64,000 bases of DNA, taken from contig NZ_LT629796.1 in the NCBI RefSeq assembly GCF_900106065.1, positions 1 to 64,000 on the forward strand. Direction: 5' to 3'. Below, one piece after another: positions 16,697 to 25,931 of this stretch (position 1 is the first letter of the stretch; every line of letters begins with the position of its first letter). A model generated the notes under the pieces. The model made no database searches and was not told the DNA's origin. It saw nothing but the letters and a program-made list of their open reading frames with translations. The stretch is from Pseudomonas mandelii. Lineage in GTDB: Bacteria; Pseudomonadota; Gammaproteobacteria; Pseudomonadales; Pseudomonadaceae. The translations under genes were made by a program, and so were the position numbers.

Positions 16697-16909
16697 ATGA
16701 CGATTGAGAAGTTCAACGAAGACCTGCGCCAGGCCCGCCTCGAACTGACCGCCGCAACGGCGGCGGTCATGGAGCTGGTCCGCTCGGGCAAAGCGTTCGG
16801 GGATGAATGGGACGCTGCGGTCGCGCGCGAGCGCAAAGCCTTTCAGAAAATGCATTGGGTGCTGGATAGCCCCTTGGCTCCCCAGGTAGATAAAAAGTCA
16901 GATCCGTAG
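16697..16909 (+). CDS. small helical protein of unknown function
   Basis: Encodes 70 residues from the ATG at 16697: MTIEKFNEDLRQARLELTAA, then AAVMELVRSGKAFGDEWDAA and ERKAFQKMHW. Mostly amphipathic helix with no signal or membrane segment. The frame is open back to an ATG at 16607, which would give 100 residues, but that upstream part has poor coding character. Neither start has a strong ribosome site. It is followed by a lone decayed REP arm near 16960. Confidence 0.45.
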   Translation: MTIEKFNEDLRQARLELTAATAAVMELVRSGKAFGDEWDAAVARERKAFQKMHWVLDSPLAPQVDKKSDP

Positions 16910-16982
16910 TGGTTCGAAGACCCGGCTAATTGCTCATCCCGTCTTCTATGGTGATGCCTTGTGGGAGCGGCTGGCGGTTGGA

Positions 16983-17819
16983 TCAGTGCTTGCGCAGCCA
17001 CTCGATAAACAGCGCAAACAATTCCGACTGTGAACCGATGTTCAACTTCAGATAAAGGTTCTTGCGGTGCATGCGCACCGTCTCCGGCGAGATGCTCATC
17101 TGGCTGGCCGTGGATTTCACCGAGTGCCCCCGCAGCACCATGTGCGCCACTTCCCGCTCGCGCTCGGTCAGCAAGTCGCAGCCGAACTGCTCGAAGGCGG
17201 ACTGCACACGTTGTTTGAGATCGTCACGCACGCCCTCATTGACGGCGCTGAGCTGCAAGCCCCGGCAGCTGAACTCGCGGATGAATTCGCGCACCAGCGG
17301 CTCAACCGCCCGCAGCAGGTTCAGCTGTTCAAGCCGCAGACTTTCCCCGCCGAAGCCTTGAAACAGGCTCACCGACACCTGGGTGTCATGGCCGGTATCG
17401 ACAATGTAAAAACTGTCCTCCGAACTCCCGGCCTTCAAGTAGTAAGTCTTGTAGTACTCACTGTCGAAGAAGTTGTCCGGGGCAATGTCCTCCAGGTGAT
17501 AAAACCCTTCGGCCAGCCCCTGCTCCACCGCCAGGCAAAACGGGTCGAGCAGGTAGCCCCCGGAAAAATAGCGGTCGATGATCGACTCCCGGTATTTTTC
17601 CGGGATGCCCCGCTGATACAACAATTGTGGCGGGCGGTCCTTGTGTTCCAGGCTGATCATCACCGATTCGATAGCCACCAGATGCCCGAAGGCCGACGCC
17701 AAAAAGCTCAGCGCGTCGGGCTCATCGATATGGGCGAAGGCCTGGCGCATTTCGCCGTGCCATTTATGCAAGGCGCCGAAGGGCAAGGCGATCAATGTGT
17801 CATCGTTTGGTTTGCTCAT
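16983..17819 (-). CDS. LuxR-family transcriptional regulator
   Basis: A 278-residue regulator. Residues 1-190 form an uncharacterised sensory domain with FGHLVAIESVMISLEHK and GGYLLDPFCLAVEQG. Residues 210-275 are a LuxR/GerE helix-turn-helix: CDLLTEREREVAHMVLRG, SVKSTASQMSISPETVRMHRKNLY. It lies 53 bases after the class III aminotransferase gene on the same strand and is probably cotranscribed with it and the solute-binding protein. That placement suggests it senses the imported amine or a breakdown product; that is inference. The start at 17819 removes a poor 19-residue extension. Confidence 0.85.
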   Translation of the reverse strand: MSKPNDDTLIALPFGALHKWHGEMRQAFAHIDEPDALSFLASAFGHLVAIESVMISLEHKDRPPQLLYQRGIPEKYRESIIDRYFSGGYLLDPFCLAVEQGLAEGFYHLEDIAPDNFFDSEYYKTYYLKAGSSEDSFYIVDTGHDTQVSVSLFQGFGGESLRLEQLNLLRAVEPLVREFIREFSCRGLQLSAVNEGVRDDLKQRVQSAFEQFGCDLLTEREREVAHMVLRGHSVKSTASQMSISPETVRMHRKNLYLKLNIGSQSELFALFIEWLRKH

Positions 17820-17872
17820 GCCCCGCAGTCTAGCGGGTGAACCGGCACCTGATAACCGCGGATTCGACGAAC

Positions 17873-19291
17873 TCATTGGCCGAAATACAGGCCGTTCTGC
17901 TCAAGTTCGCCCGCCACTTCAAGAATGCACACCCGCAGGGTCTCGACGATTTCATCCACTTGAGCGCAAGACAGGATCAGCGGCGGCGACATGACATTGA
18001 GGTGCATGATCGGCCGCACCAGCAGCCCCCGGGCCTGCGCCCTGGAGTGAATCATCTCGCCGATGTTGATCTCGTCGGCGAACAACGCCTTGGTGCGTTT
18101 ATCGGCCACGAACTCCACGCAGGCCATGAATTTCTGGCAGCGCACATCGCCCACCAGCGGCAAGTCGCTGAGTGTGGCCAGACGCTGTTCCAGATACGCG
18201 CCGACCACGTCGACATGCTCCAGCAGGTGTTCACGCTCGATGATCTCGATGTTTTTCAGTGCCGCCGTGCAGCAGACCGGGTGGCCGCTGTAGGTGAAGC
18301 CGTGGGTGAAGCAACGGCCCTTGCCGGGCTCGGCAATCACTTTCCAGATACGGTCGGAAAAAATGCACGCGCCCAACGGCAAGTAAGCCGACGTCAGCCC
18401 CTTGGCCGTGGTGATGATGTCCGGCTGAACATCGAACACCTCATACGAGGCGAAGAACTTGCCCAGGCGCCCGAACGACGTCACCACCTCGTCGGCGACA
18501 AACAGAATGTCGTAGCGCTGGCAGACTTCCCACATGCGTTTCAGGTAACCCTTGGGCGGAATGATCACGCCGCCGGAGCCCATGATCGGCTCGGCAAAAA
18601 AGCCCGCGACCTTGTCTGCGCCGATGGACAGGATCTTGTCTTCGAACTCCTTGATCAGAAACTCGAGAAACTGCGGCTCGTCCATGCCATCCGGCGCCCG
18701 GTAAGGATTTGGGTTGGAGACGTGGTGAATCTTGTCGTTGGCGTAATCGAATTCCGGCACACGGTCGGCGGCCTTGTTGCCGATCGACATGGTCAGTGTG
18801 GTCGAGCCGTGATACGCGTTGAAACGGGCGATGACGTGCTTCTTTTCCGGTTTGCCACGGCAGTTCTGATAGTACTGAATCAACCGGTAAGCGGTGTCCA
18901 CGGCGGTGGAGCCGCCGGTGGTCAGGAACACGTGATCGAGGTCACCGGGGGCAAGGCTGGCGAGTTTCTCGCACAACTGGATGGCGACGTTATTCGACAT
19001 GTCGGAAAACGGGTTCGAGTACGCCAGTTGCCGGACCTGGTCGGCAATCGCCAGCGCCATTTCCTCTCGGCCCAACCCAATGTTCGTGCACCACATGCCG
19101 CCCACCGCATCGAGAAAGCGGTTGCCCTGGGTGTCGTAAATATAAGCGCCGTCACCGGCCACAATGTTCAGCGCGCCCTGTTCGGCGTGTTCGTCGAACA
19201 TGTGATAGCCGTGCATGTAGTGGGCTTTATCAGCTTTGAGCAAATGGGCGTTATCAACGCTCGACAGCATTTTCTGAGTTGGAGTAGCCAT
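17873..19291 (-). CDS. class III pyridoxal-phosphate aminotransferase (omega-amine type)
   Basis: A 472-residue fold-type I aminotransferase, probably moving a terminal amino group to pyruvate or 2-oxoglutarate. Landmarks are GGMWCTNIGLGREEMA near residue 64, FLTTGGSTAVD near 122, FNAYHGSTTL near 152, FVADEVVTSFGR near 255 and TTAKGLTSAYLPLGA with the PLP lysine near 290. It resembles polyamine, taurine or beta-alanine:pyruvate aminotransferases; the substrate is not readable. The solute-binding protein gene just upstream ends 31 bases before it, which points to an imported amine. Confidence 0.85.
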   Translation of the reverse strand: MATPTQKMLSSVDNAHLLKADKAHYMHGYHMFDEHAEQGALNIVAGDGAYIYDTQGNRFLDAVGGMWCTNIGLGREEMALAIADQVRQLAYSNPFSDMSNNVAIQLCEKLASLAPGDLDHVFLTTGGSTAVDTAYRLIQYYQNCRGKPEKKHVIARFNAYHGSTTLTMSIGNKAADRVPEFDYANDKIHHVSNPNPYRAPDGMDEPQFLEFLIKEFEDKILSIGADKVAGFFAEPIMGSGGVIIPPKGYLKRMWEVCQRYDILFVADEVVTSFGRLGKFFASYEVFDVQPDIITTAKGLTSAYLPLGACIFSDRIWKVIAEPGKGRCFTHGFTYSGHPVCCTAALKNIEIIEREHLLEHVDVVGAYLEQRLATLSDLPLVGDVRCQKFMACVEFVADKRTKALFADEINIGEMIHSRAQARGLLVRPIMHLNVMSPPLILSCAQVDEIVETLRVCILEVAGELEQNGLYFGQ

Positions 19292-19322
19292 ACAAAAACC
19301 TCAAACCAAAATGGGTAAACGA

Positions 19323-20426
19323 TCAAATCCCGCTCTTCACCGTGCTCCAGACCCGGGTCATGGCACGCATCTCTTTTGCATCCTGGGTTTTTTGCGGAAA
19401 CAGCCGCTGGCGGGTTTCGTCATCGGGATAAATCGCCGGGTTATTGCGCACATCGGCGTGCACTAACGGTGTGGCCGCCGCGTTGCTGTTGGCGTAGTGA
19501 ATGAAGTCCGTCACGTCGGCCATGACTTGTGGCTGCATCAAGTAATCGAGGAACGTGTGGGCGTTGGCCACGTGGGGCGCATCGGCGGGGATGTACAGAT
19601 TGTCGAACCAGATCAGCGAACCTTCCTTGGGAATGAAATAGGCCAGCTTGATCTTCAGTTTGGCTTCTTCGGCGCGAGCCATGGCGGTCGCGTAATCGCC
19701 GGACCAGGTCATGGCCATGCACACATCGCCATTGGGCAGGCTGGTCAGGTAGTTGACCGAGTCGAACTTGCGGATGTACGGCCTGACCGACAGCAGCAAA
19801 TCCTGGGCGGCCTTGAGGTCCTCCGGCGCGGCGCTTCGCGGGTCGCGCCCCAGGTACTTCAGCGCCAGTGGAATGACTTCAGTGGGCGCATCGACCAGGG
19901 TCACGCCGCAATCGGCGAAGCGCGAGACGATTTTAGGGTCGAAGATCATCGCCAACGAGCCAATCGGCGCGTCCGGCATGCGCTCCTTGATTTTGTCGAC
20001 GTTGTACGTGATGCCATTGCTGCCCCAGGTATAGGGCGCCGAGTACAGCGTGCCTGCATCGAACCCCTGCAAGTCCTGCAAGACTTTCGGGTCCAGGTTG
20101 GCCCAGCCTGGCAGCAACTTTTTGTCGAGCGGCTGGAACACTTTGGCTTTGATCAGCGGTGGTGCGAGGGAGGCGTTCAACACCACCAGGTCATAGCCGG
20201 AGTGACCTGTGAGTAACTTGGCCTGAACCGTTTCATAGGCATCAAAGGTGTCGTAGATCACCCGGATGCCGGTGGCTTTCTGAAAGTCGGCAATGGTTTT
20301 TTCGCCAATGTAATCCGCCCAGTTATACAGCCGCAGCGTGTGGCTATCGTCCACTTCGGCGCCGTGGACGGCTGCCGACAGCGGCACAATCAACGCACCA
20401 AGCATCACCAAGAAGGCCTTGCGCAT
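19323..20426 (-). CDS. polyamine-type periplasmic solute-binding protein (PotF/SpuD-like)
   Basis: A 367-residue periplasmic binding protein with a signal peptide ending near VHGA (residue 22). LRLYNWADYIGEKTIADFQKATG near 32 is the hallmark opening of PotD/PotF/SpuD proteins. Later APYTWGSNGITYNVDKI, MTWSGDYATAM and FIPKEGSLIWFDNLYIPADAP match the ligand-cleft segments of that family. No permease or ATPase gene is attached; the nearest transporter set is at 28.4-32.9 kb. It heads a minus-strand operon with the aminotransferase and LuxR genes. Confidence 0.88.
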   Translation of the reverse strand: MRKAFLVMLGALIVPLSAAVHGAEVDDSHTLRLYNWADYIGEKTIADFQKATGIRVIYDTFDAYETVQAKLLTGHSGYDLVVLNASLAPPLIKAKVFQPLDKKLLPGWANLDPKVLQDLQGFDAGTLYSAPYTWGSNGITYNVDKIKERMPDAPIGSLAMIFDPKIVSRFADCGVTLVDAPTEVIPLALKYLGRDPRSAAPEDLKAAQDLLLSVRPYIRKFDSVNYLTSLPNGDVCMAMTWSGDYATAMARAEEAKLKIKLAYFIPKEGSLIWFDNLYIPADAPHVANAHTFLDYLMQPQVMADVTDFIHYANSNAAATPLVHADVRNNPAIYPDDETRQRLFPQKTQDAKEMRAMTRVWSTVKSGI

Positions 20427-20654
20427 AGCAAATTCACCTTATCAAGCGAGTTCCGATCTGGATGAGCGGATGAATCCACTATTGGTCGATTCAGCCAACC
20501 GCGCCATACCCCGAATGGGTGTGTGGGCCGGTTTGTGGCGCTCGCGACGGCCGACATGGCAAAAAGCGGCAGTTTCGTTGACTGGTTTTGTCATAGATCC
20601 GGCGCCGGTCCCGCGCTTAGAGTGCCGTTCATAGCGATCACCCAGGGCACGTAC
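20427..20654. promoter_or_regulatory. divergent promoter region between the SBP operon and the enoyl-CoA hydratase gene
   Basis: A 228-base gap between divergent starts that must hold both promoters. I see no copy of the CTTATAAG operator found further right, and no clear sigma-54 site. Confidence 0.35.
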
Positions 20655-21437
20655 ATGAACGACCTGATCAAACAAGAACGAAACGAAGGTGTACTGACGC
20701 TCACCTTTGACCGCCCCGACAAGCTCAACGCGCTGAATAATCGCATGTACACGCAGCTGGCCGATCTGTTGCTGGCCGCTGATGAAGACGCTGAAATCGG
20801 CGTGATCATTGTCACCGGTGGCGACACCTGCTTTACCAGTGGCAACGACCTGGCGGACTTTCTCCAGCATCCGCCGACCGATCTGGATAGCCCGGCGTTT
20901 CGCCTGATGCGCGTGGTGATCCACCTGCAAAAACCGTTGATCGCGGCGGTCTGCGGAGCGGCCATCGGCATCGGCACCACCCTGCTGCTGCATTGCGATC
21001 AGGTGCTGGTCACGCGCAATGCCCGGTTACGCATGCCGTTCGTGAACCTGGGCCTGTGCCCGGAGTTCGGCGCCAGCCTGCTGCTGCCGCGCCTGCTCGG
21101 TCATGCCCGGGCGGCGCGCTTGCTGCTGTGGGGCGACAGCCTGGACGGTGCCGCCGCCGTCGCGTGCGGATTGGCCAACGAACTGTTCGACGACGGGCCA
21201 CAGTGCCTGGCGGCCGCCGAGCGCATGGCTCGTCGCCTGCTGGCGCTCCCCCAGGAATCCCTGCGTCAGACCCGGCAACTGCTCAAGCAGACGTCCATGC
21301 CGGAACTGCAAGCCACCATTCGCCAGGAGAACTTGCTGTTCATCAAGCGCCTGACCACCCCTGAAGCGCAGGCAGCGTTGAACGCACTGGTTAATCGCAG
21401 CACTGAAAAGAACCCATCTACAGGAAAGCCTTCATGA
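20655..21437 (+). CDS. enoyl-CoA hydratase/isomerase family protein
   Basis: A 260-residue crotonase-fold enzyme, probably hydrating or isomerising a CoA thioester. The N-terminus has LTLTFDRPDKLNALN. FTSGNDLADFL near 64 and AAVCGAAIGIGTTLLLHCD near 98 form the oxyanion hole. MPFVNLGLCPEFGASLLLPRL follows near 125 with Glu at the usual second-acid position. Its stop overlaps the thiolase start (ATGA), so the two are translationally coupled. The pair points to beta-oxidation-like removal of acetyl-CoA from a short acyl chain. Confidence 0.87.
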   Translation: MNDLIKQERNEGVLTLTFDRPDKLNALNNRMYTQLADLLLAADEDAEIGVIIVTGGDTCFTSGNDLADFLQHPPTDLDSPAFRLMRVVIHLQKPLIAAVCGAAIGIGTTLLLHCDQVLVTRNARLRMPFVNLGLCPEFGASLLLPRLLGHARAARLLLWGDSLDGAAAVACGLANELFDDGPQCLAAAERMARRLLALPQESLRQTRQLLKQTSMPELQATIRQENLLFIKRLTTPEAQAALNALVNRSTEKNPSTGKPS

Positions 21438-22615
21438 ACACCCCAGACGTATTTGTTGTCAGCGCCGCACGCACCGCCATCGGCTCCTTTGGTGGCTCGC
21501 TCAAAGATGTCCCGCTGGCCGATCTGGCGACCACGGCCGTCAAGGCCGCCCTGGAGCGCTCCGGCGTGGACCCGGCGCAAATCGGCCATCTGGTGATGGG
21601 CAACGTGATCCCGACCGAGACCCGCGACGCGTACATTTCCCGGGTCGCCGCGATGAACGCCGGTATCCCCAAGGAAACCCCCGCCTACAACGTCAACCGC
21701 CTCTGCGGTTCCGGCCTGCAAGCCATCATCAGCGCGGCCCAGACCTTGCTGCTGGGCGACGCCGAGATTGCCATCGGCGCCGGTGCCGAGTCCATGAGCC
21801 GCGGCCCGTACCTGATGCCGTCCGCCCGTTGGGGCGCGCGCATGGGCAACGTCCAGGCCATCGACTACATGCTGGGCATCCTGCATGACCCGTTCCATGG
21901 CATCCATATGGGCATCACCGCCGAAAACATTGCCGAGCGCAACGGCATCACCCGCGACATGCAAGACGCCCTAGCCCTGGAAGATCAAAAACGCGCGGCG
22001 TTCGCCATCGCCAATGGCTACTTCAGTGAGCAGATCGCAGCGGTCGAAATCCGTGGCCGCAAGGAAACGACGCTGTTCAGCATCGACGAACACCCGCGTT
22101 CCACTTCCCTGGAACAACTCGCGCAGATGAAGCCGGCGTTCAAGAAGGACGGTTCAGTCACGGCCGGCAATGCCTCGGGCCTGAACGACGGCGCTGCGGC
22201 ACTGGTCATGGCCACCGGCAGCGCGGTGCAGGTCAACAACCTGCGCCCGCTCGCTCGCCTGGTCAGCTATGCCCACGCCGGTGTTGAGCCAGAACTGATG
22301 GGCCTGGGCCCGATTCCCGCTACACGCCTGGCACTCAAACGCGCAGGCCTGACCGTGGCTGACCTGGACGTGATCGAAGCCAACATCGCCTTCGCCGCCC
22401 AGGCCTGTGCGGTCAGCCAGGAACTGGACCTAGACCCGGCCAAGGTCAACCCGAATGGCTCGGGTATTTCCCTCGGTCACCCAGTGGGCGCGACCGGCGC
22501 AATGATTGCCACCAAAGCCATTCACGAACTGCAGCGCATCAACGGACGATATGCGTTGGTGACCATGTGCATTGGCGGTGGCCAGGGGATTGCGGCGATT
22601 TTTGAGCGAGTTTGA
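21434..22615 (+). CDS. acetyl-CoA acetyltransferase / thiolase
   Basis: A 393-residue thiolase. The acyl-accepting Cys is in NVNRLCGSGLQAI near residue 89, the catalytic His in GSGISLGHPVGATGA near 349, and the second Cys in MCIGGGQG near 379. Length and motifs fit degradative acetyl-CoA acetyltransferases of pseudomonads. It is coupled to the enoyl-CoA hydratase. The chain-length preference and direction are not visible. The 196 bases after it hold no feature I recognise. Confidence 0.92.
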   Translation: MNTPDVFVVSAARTAIGSFGGSLKDVPLADLATTAVKAALERSGVDPAQIGHLVMGNVIPTETRDAYISRVAAMNAGIPKETPAYNVNRLCGSGLQAIISAAQTLLLGDAEIAIGAGAESMSRGPYLMPSARWGARMGNVQAIDYMLGILHDPFHGIHMGITAENIAERNGITRDMQDALALEDQKRAAFAIANGYFSEQIAAVEIRGRKETTLFSIDEHPRSTSLEQLAQMKPAFKKDGSVTAGNASGLNDGAAALVMATGSAVQVNNLRPLARLVSYAHAGVEPELMGLGPIPATRLALKRAGLTVADLDVIEANIAFAAQACAVSQELDLDPAKVNPNGSGISLGHPVGATGAMIATKAIHELQRINGRYALVTMCIGGGQGIAAIFERV

Positions 22616-22811
22616 GTGTTAGCGCGATGTCCGGTGCAACGCCGGGCATCGCTGCTGCTTGATGATTTCCTTCGGCAACTGGTCGCAATCCATCAATCCC
22701 GCCCCTTCCCCACGCCCTGGATTAACTCCCAGAACACGTCGCCGTGCCGTGCGGCCAACATTCCCCAGGTCCGTATCGAGGAACTGGTGGGTTATCTACT
22801 TCAATCTCGGA

Positions 22812-23480
22812 TTACTTGCCTTCGCTTTCGGTAATGAAGCCGATGATGCTGACACCACCGCGCATGATGTCTTCAGCAATGGCCTTGCGCGCCTTGGCCG
22901 GCTTTTTCTCGCGCAGGGCTTCGATCAGTACCAGATGCTCGTCGGCACCGATGTAGGTGTTATGCCCCTTGGTGTAAAACAGATTGAGGATCGGCCCCAT
23001 GGAAACCCACAACCCTTCGATCTGGGCAGTCAGCATGTCCATTGCCGCCAACCGGTAGACCGTGAAGTGGAACTCACGGTTGAAATGCATTGCTTGCGGA
23101 CCGTCGTTGGCTTGGTCGGCTTGTTGAAAACTGGCATGCAGTTCTTCCAGCCGAGTCAGGTCCTGCGGCGTAACGTTGCGCGTGGCGAGCTCAGCGGCCA
23201 GGCCTTCCAGTGCGATGCGGATCGTGCGCACCTCCAAATACCGGCTCATGGTCAGCTCCGGAACCATGGCAAAACGGCCCGAACGCAACTCGAGACCGCG
23301 CTCGCTGACCAGCCTCAGGCAGGCTTCGCGGACTGGGGTGACGCTGGTGCCAAGCTTGTCGGCCAGGTCTTGCATGACCAGCCGCTCGCCGGGCCGGAAG
23401 TTGCCGGCGATCAGTCCTTCGCGAATGGCGTAATAGGCGCGGGCGGACAGGTTGCCTTGTTCCAGCGGTTGAATCTGCAC
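22812..23480 (-). CDS. GntR-family regulator, FCD/FadR subgroup
   Basis: A 222-residue DNA-binding regulator. Residues 12-75 are the winged helix (AYYAIREGLIAGNFRPGERL, LADKLGTSVTPVREAC). Residues 80-215 are an all-helical FCD ligand domain with HFNREFHFTVYRLA and DEHLVLIEALREK; its His and Asp residues usually bind a metal and carboxylate ligand. A candidate operator lies 72 bases before its start, and similar sites occur in the divergent promoter at 26.9 kb. It likely represses unit B and itself. Confidence 0.88.
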   Translation of the reverse strand: MQIQPLEQGNLSARAYYAIREGLIAGNFRPGERLVMQDLADKLGTSVTPVREACLRLVSERGLELRSGRFAMVPELTMSRYLEVRTIRIALEGLAAELATRNVTPQDLTRLEELHASFQQADQANDGPQAMHFNREFHFTVYRLAAMDMLTAQIEGLWVSMGPILNLFYTKGHNTYIGADEHLVLIEALREKKPAKARKAIAEDIMRGGVSIIGFITESEGK

Positions 23481-23552
23481 GGTCGAACTCCTGGATAATG
23501 CTTTTTATTGCGCAGCCTGTCGGGGTTGCGCCAAAAATCTGAAATACATTGT

Positions 23553-23567
23553 CTTATATCCTATAAG
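23553..23567. promoter_or_regulatory. candidate GntR operator upstream of the GntR gene
   Basis: CTTATA and TATAAG form perfect six-base arms around a three-base spacer. On the other strand the site reads ACTTATAGGATATAAG, sharing ACTTATARGATATA with the site at 26875. The position fits autoregulation. Confidence 0.6.
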
Positions 23568-23613
23568 TAACACTCAACCTCGCTCTACAGCGGTTTGGGA
23601 ATCATATGCAGAA

Positions 23614-23638
23614 AGAGCGGCACTGCGCGTGCCGCTCT
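23614..23638 (-). terminator. terminator of the aminotransferase-transketolase operon
   Basis: A perfect ten-base-pair stem (AGAGCGGCAC with GTGCCGCTCT) around a five-base loop. On the minus strand it is followed by TTTC. It lies 12 bases beyond the stop of the GSA-aminomutase-like gene. Confidence 0.7.
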
Positions 23639-23650
23639 CCGTTGCTCGGC

Positions 23651-24943
23651 CTAGCGAATCAGCGCCTTGAGGGCGTTTTCGATGACGTCGAGGCTTTCAT
23701 CGAGAATCTTTGTGGTATGCGAGGTCGACAGGTACAGGCGCTTGAGGGGTAATGGCTGAAAAATCATCCGCTGCTCGATCAAACGCTTGCGAAACGCCAG
23801 GTCCAGCGCGTCATCGTTGCGCAACAAATCACGGTACTGGCTGTACGGCCCCTCGAAAAAGTACATCAGCCAGACCGACCCATATCCGGCACTTTGAGCG
23901 GGAATGCCCAGCCGCTGGATAATGCCGTCGAGCTGCCCGCGCAAATAGTCGCCCATGGCGAACAGGCGTTCGTAGACGCCTTCGCGAGAAAGCTCCTCGA
24001 TGGTCGCCAGCACCGCCGCCAGCGTCGATGGCGTTCCATTGAACGTTCCGCCCATGAACACGCCCCGGTCGCCCGACTGCCCTACGCGCTCCAACAGATC
24101 CCGACGGCCGGCGACCAAGCCCACGGGATAACCTGATGAAGCCGCCTTGCCGAAGGTTGCCAGATCCGGTGTCACGCCGACGATCGACTGATAGCCGCCC
24201 AGCGCATGACGAAAGCCGGTGATGACCTCATCGAAAATCAGAATCACGCCGTGCTCGACGGTCAATTGCCGAAGCGCCCGCAGAAATGCCGTCGATGCCG
24301 TCACCGAGCCCATGTTGTGGGCAATCGGTTCGACGATGATCGCCGCGACCTCCCCCGGATTGGACTTGAGGTAACGCTCCACCGCCTCGGCATCGTTATA
24401 CGGAAGGATGATCGTGTACTGCGCGGCATCCAGCAGAATACCGTCAGACATCGGGTCGAAACTGTCCATGCGCTCACGGGATGTCTGGCCGTTCATCGCC
24501 ACATAGTCGTGCCAGCCGTGATATCCGCCCTGGAATTTTATGATCCGTTTGGCGCCGGTGACGGCCCGCGCCAGGCGCAAGGCGTGATAAGTCGCTTCGG
24601 AGCCGCTGTTGCAAAACGCGACCTGCTCGGCGCAGGGAATGCACTCGACCAGCGCTTGCGCCGTCTCGACTTCCAGATCGGTAATGCCGGCGCCGATCAG
24701 GTCAAGGCGTTCGCTGACGTGTGCAACCTTTTGACGAATCGCCTGATTGCCGTGCCCGAGCACATGCGCGCCGAAACCACAGTGGAAATCGGTATGACGG
24801 TCGCCGTTGGCGTCGTACAGATACGGACCTTCTGCACGAACAAACGCATAAGGCTGACCGAGTTTGCGGCTCGGGCTCAGATGGCCGCCCGGCAACACCT
24901 GCCGAGCCCGTTCATGCAAGGACTGATTGGCGTCAAGCAACAT
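23651..24943 (-). CDS. glutamate-1-semialdehyde aminomutase-like aminotransferase
   Basis: A 430-residue class III PLP enzyme of the HemL-like branch. Key stretches are HTDFHCGFGAHVLGHGN near residue 47, AFCNSGSEATYHALRLAR near 107, FQGGYHGWHDY near 134, ILIFDEVITGFRHALGGYQ near 232 and the PLP lysine in LATFGKAASSGYPVG near 260. It need not make aminolevulinate; HemL-like enzymes outside tetrapyrrole operons often act on other amino compounds. The start at 24943 overlaps the transketolase C-subunit stop by 11 bases, so it is the third gene of that operon. Confidence 0.82.
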   Translation of the reverse strand: MLLDANQSLHERARQVLPGGHLSPSRKLGQPYAFVRAEGPYLYDANGDRHTDFHCGFGAHVLGHGNQAIRQKVAHVSERLDLIGAGITDLEVETAQALVECIPCAEQVAFCNSGSEATYHALRLARAVTGAKRIIKFQGGYHGWHDYVAMNGQTSRERMDSFDPMSDGILLDAAQYTIILPYNDAEAVERYLKSNPGEVAAIIVEPIAHNMGSVTASTAFLRALRQLTVEHGVILIFDEVITGFRHALGGYQSIVGVTPDLATFGKAASSGYPVGLVAGRRDLLERVGQSGDRGVFMGGTFNGTPSTLAAVLATIEELSREGVYERLFAMGDYLRGQLDGIIQRLGIPAQSAGYGSVWLMYFFEGPYSQYRDLLRNDDALDLAFRKRLIEQRMIFQPLPLKRLYLSTSHTTKILDESLDVIENALKALIR

Positions 24944-25931
24944 GATCGACTCCTGGGGCAAGTGCCTCCCGGGCAACGGCTTCAATACCCACGGCATCCA
25001 GCCGGTAATGGCGATAGAGATGGGTCGGCGGGGCAATGAGGCTGTATTCATCTTCGATCCCGTGACGCCGCAAACGCGTCCCTTGACCCGTGTCGGCCAG
25101 CACTTCCGCCACAGCACCGCCCAGCCCTCCCAGCACGTTGTGTTCTTCGACGGTCATCAACAACCCGCTTTCGCCCGCCGCATGCAGCACCGCATCACGA
25201 TCCAGCGGTTTGATGGTGTGCATATCGATCACCCCGACCGATAAACCACTGGCGCGCAAGGCCTGCGCGGCTTCCAGCGTCGGGTGAAGCATGCTGCCGG
25301 TGGCGATCAGGGTCAGGTCACTACCCCGCTCATGAACGATGGCTTTGCCAAACTCGAACACCACGTCATCGGGGTAAACGTTAGGTTCCTGGCCCCGACC
25401 AATACGGAAGTAAATCGGTTGCGAATGGTTGATCGAGGCACGTATCGCCGCCGCCAACTGTGGGCCATCGGCGGGTGCGACGACCGTCAGATCAGCGATG
25501 CTGCGGGTGATTGCCAGGTCTTCGGTGGCGTGATGCGAGGTGCCATAGAAACCGAGGCTGATTCCCGAATGGTGTCCGATCAGCCGCACCGGAAGTGCGC
25601 TGTAGGCCACATCCATGCGAATCTGCTCGCAGCAGAGCAAGGCCAGGAATGAAGCGAATGTCGCCACAAACGGCATGCTCCCGGTGGTGGCAATGCCCGC
25701 CGCCGCGGTGACCATGTTTTGCTCGGAGATACCGAACTGGATAAACAGTTCGGGGTGGCGCTGAGCGAAGCGACTCAAGCCGTTGGAGTACTGGAGGTCA
25801 GCGGTGCCGACGGCGATCTTGTGACCGGCGTCAACCAGGTCGATCAACGCATCAGACAAATAGTTCAGGCCGGGGGCGCGAGCGTTGATCTGCCGGTACT
25901 GCCAGGTATCGGCGCTGACGGGCGAGCTCAT
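24933..25931 (-). CDS. transketolase-like protein, C-terminal (pyrimidine) subunit
   Basis: A 332-residue protein equal to the second half of transketolase. QFGISEQNMVTAAAGIA near residue 68 has the Glu that activates the thiamine ring. ATFASFLALLCCEQIRMDVAY and HHSGISLGFYGTSHHATEDLA follow, with a transketolase C-terminal domain (LIATGSMLHPTLEAAQALR) after residue 200. The gene overlaps its partner by four bases, typical of a heterodimer made one to one. Donor and acceptor cannot be read; coupling with aminotransferases suggests an amino- or keto-polyol. Confidence 0.87.
   Translation of the reverse strand: MSSPVSADTWQYRQINARAPGLNYLSDALIDLVDAGHKIAVGTADLQYSNGLSRFAQRHPELFIQFGISEQNMVTAAAGIATTGSMPFVATFASFLALLCCEQIRMDVAYSALPVRLIGHHSGISLGFYGTSHHATEDLAITRSIADLTVVAPADGPQLAAAIRASINHSQPIYFRIGRGQEPNVYPDDVVFEFGKAIVHERGSDLTLIATGSMLHPTLEAAQALRASGLSVGVIDMHTIKPLDRDAVLHAAGESGLLMTVEEHNVLGGLGGAVAEVLADTGQGTRLRRHGIEDEYSLIAPPTHLYRHYRLDAVGIEAVAREALAPGVDHVA

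Noticed and set aside
23651..24943. Assignment of the HemL-like gene as the cell's hemL
   Set aside because: It lies in an operon with a split transketolase under a GntR regulator and shows no link to tetrapyrrole genes, so I kept only the family-level name.
24206..25039. A 277-codon plus-strand frame opposite the GSA-aminomutase-like gene
   Set aside because: Antisense shadow; the minus-strand gene has clear PLP-enzyme motifs and operon overlap.
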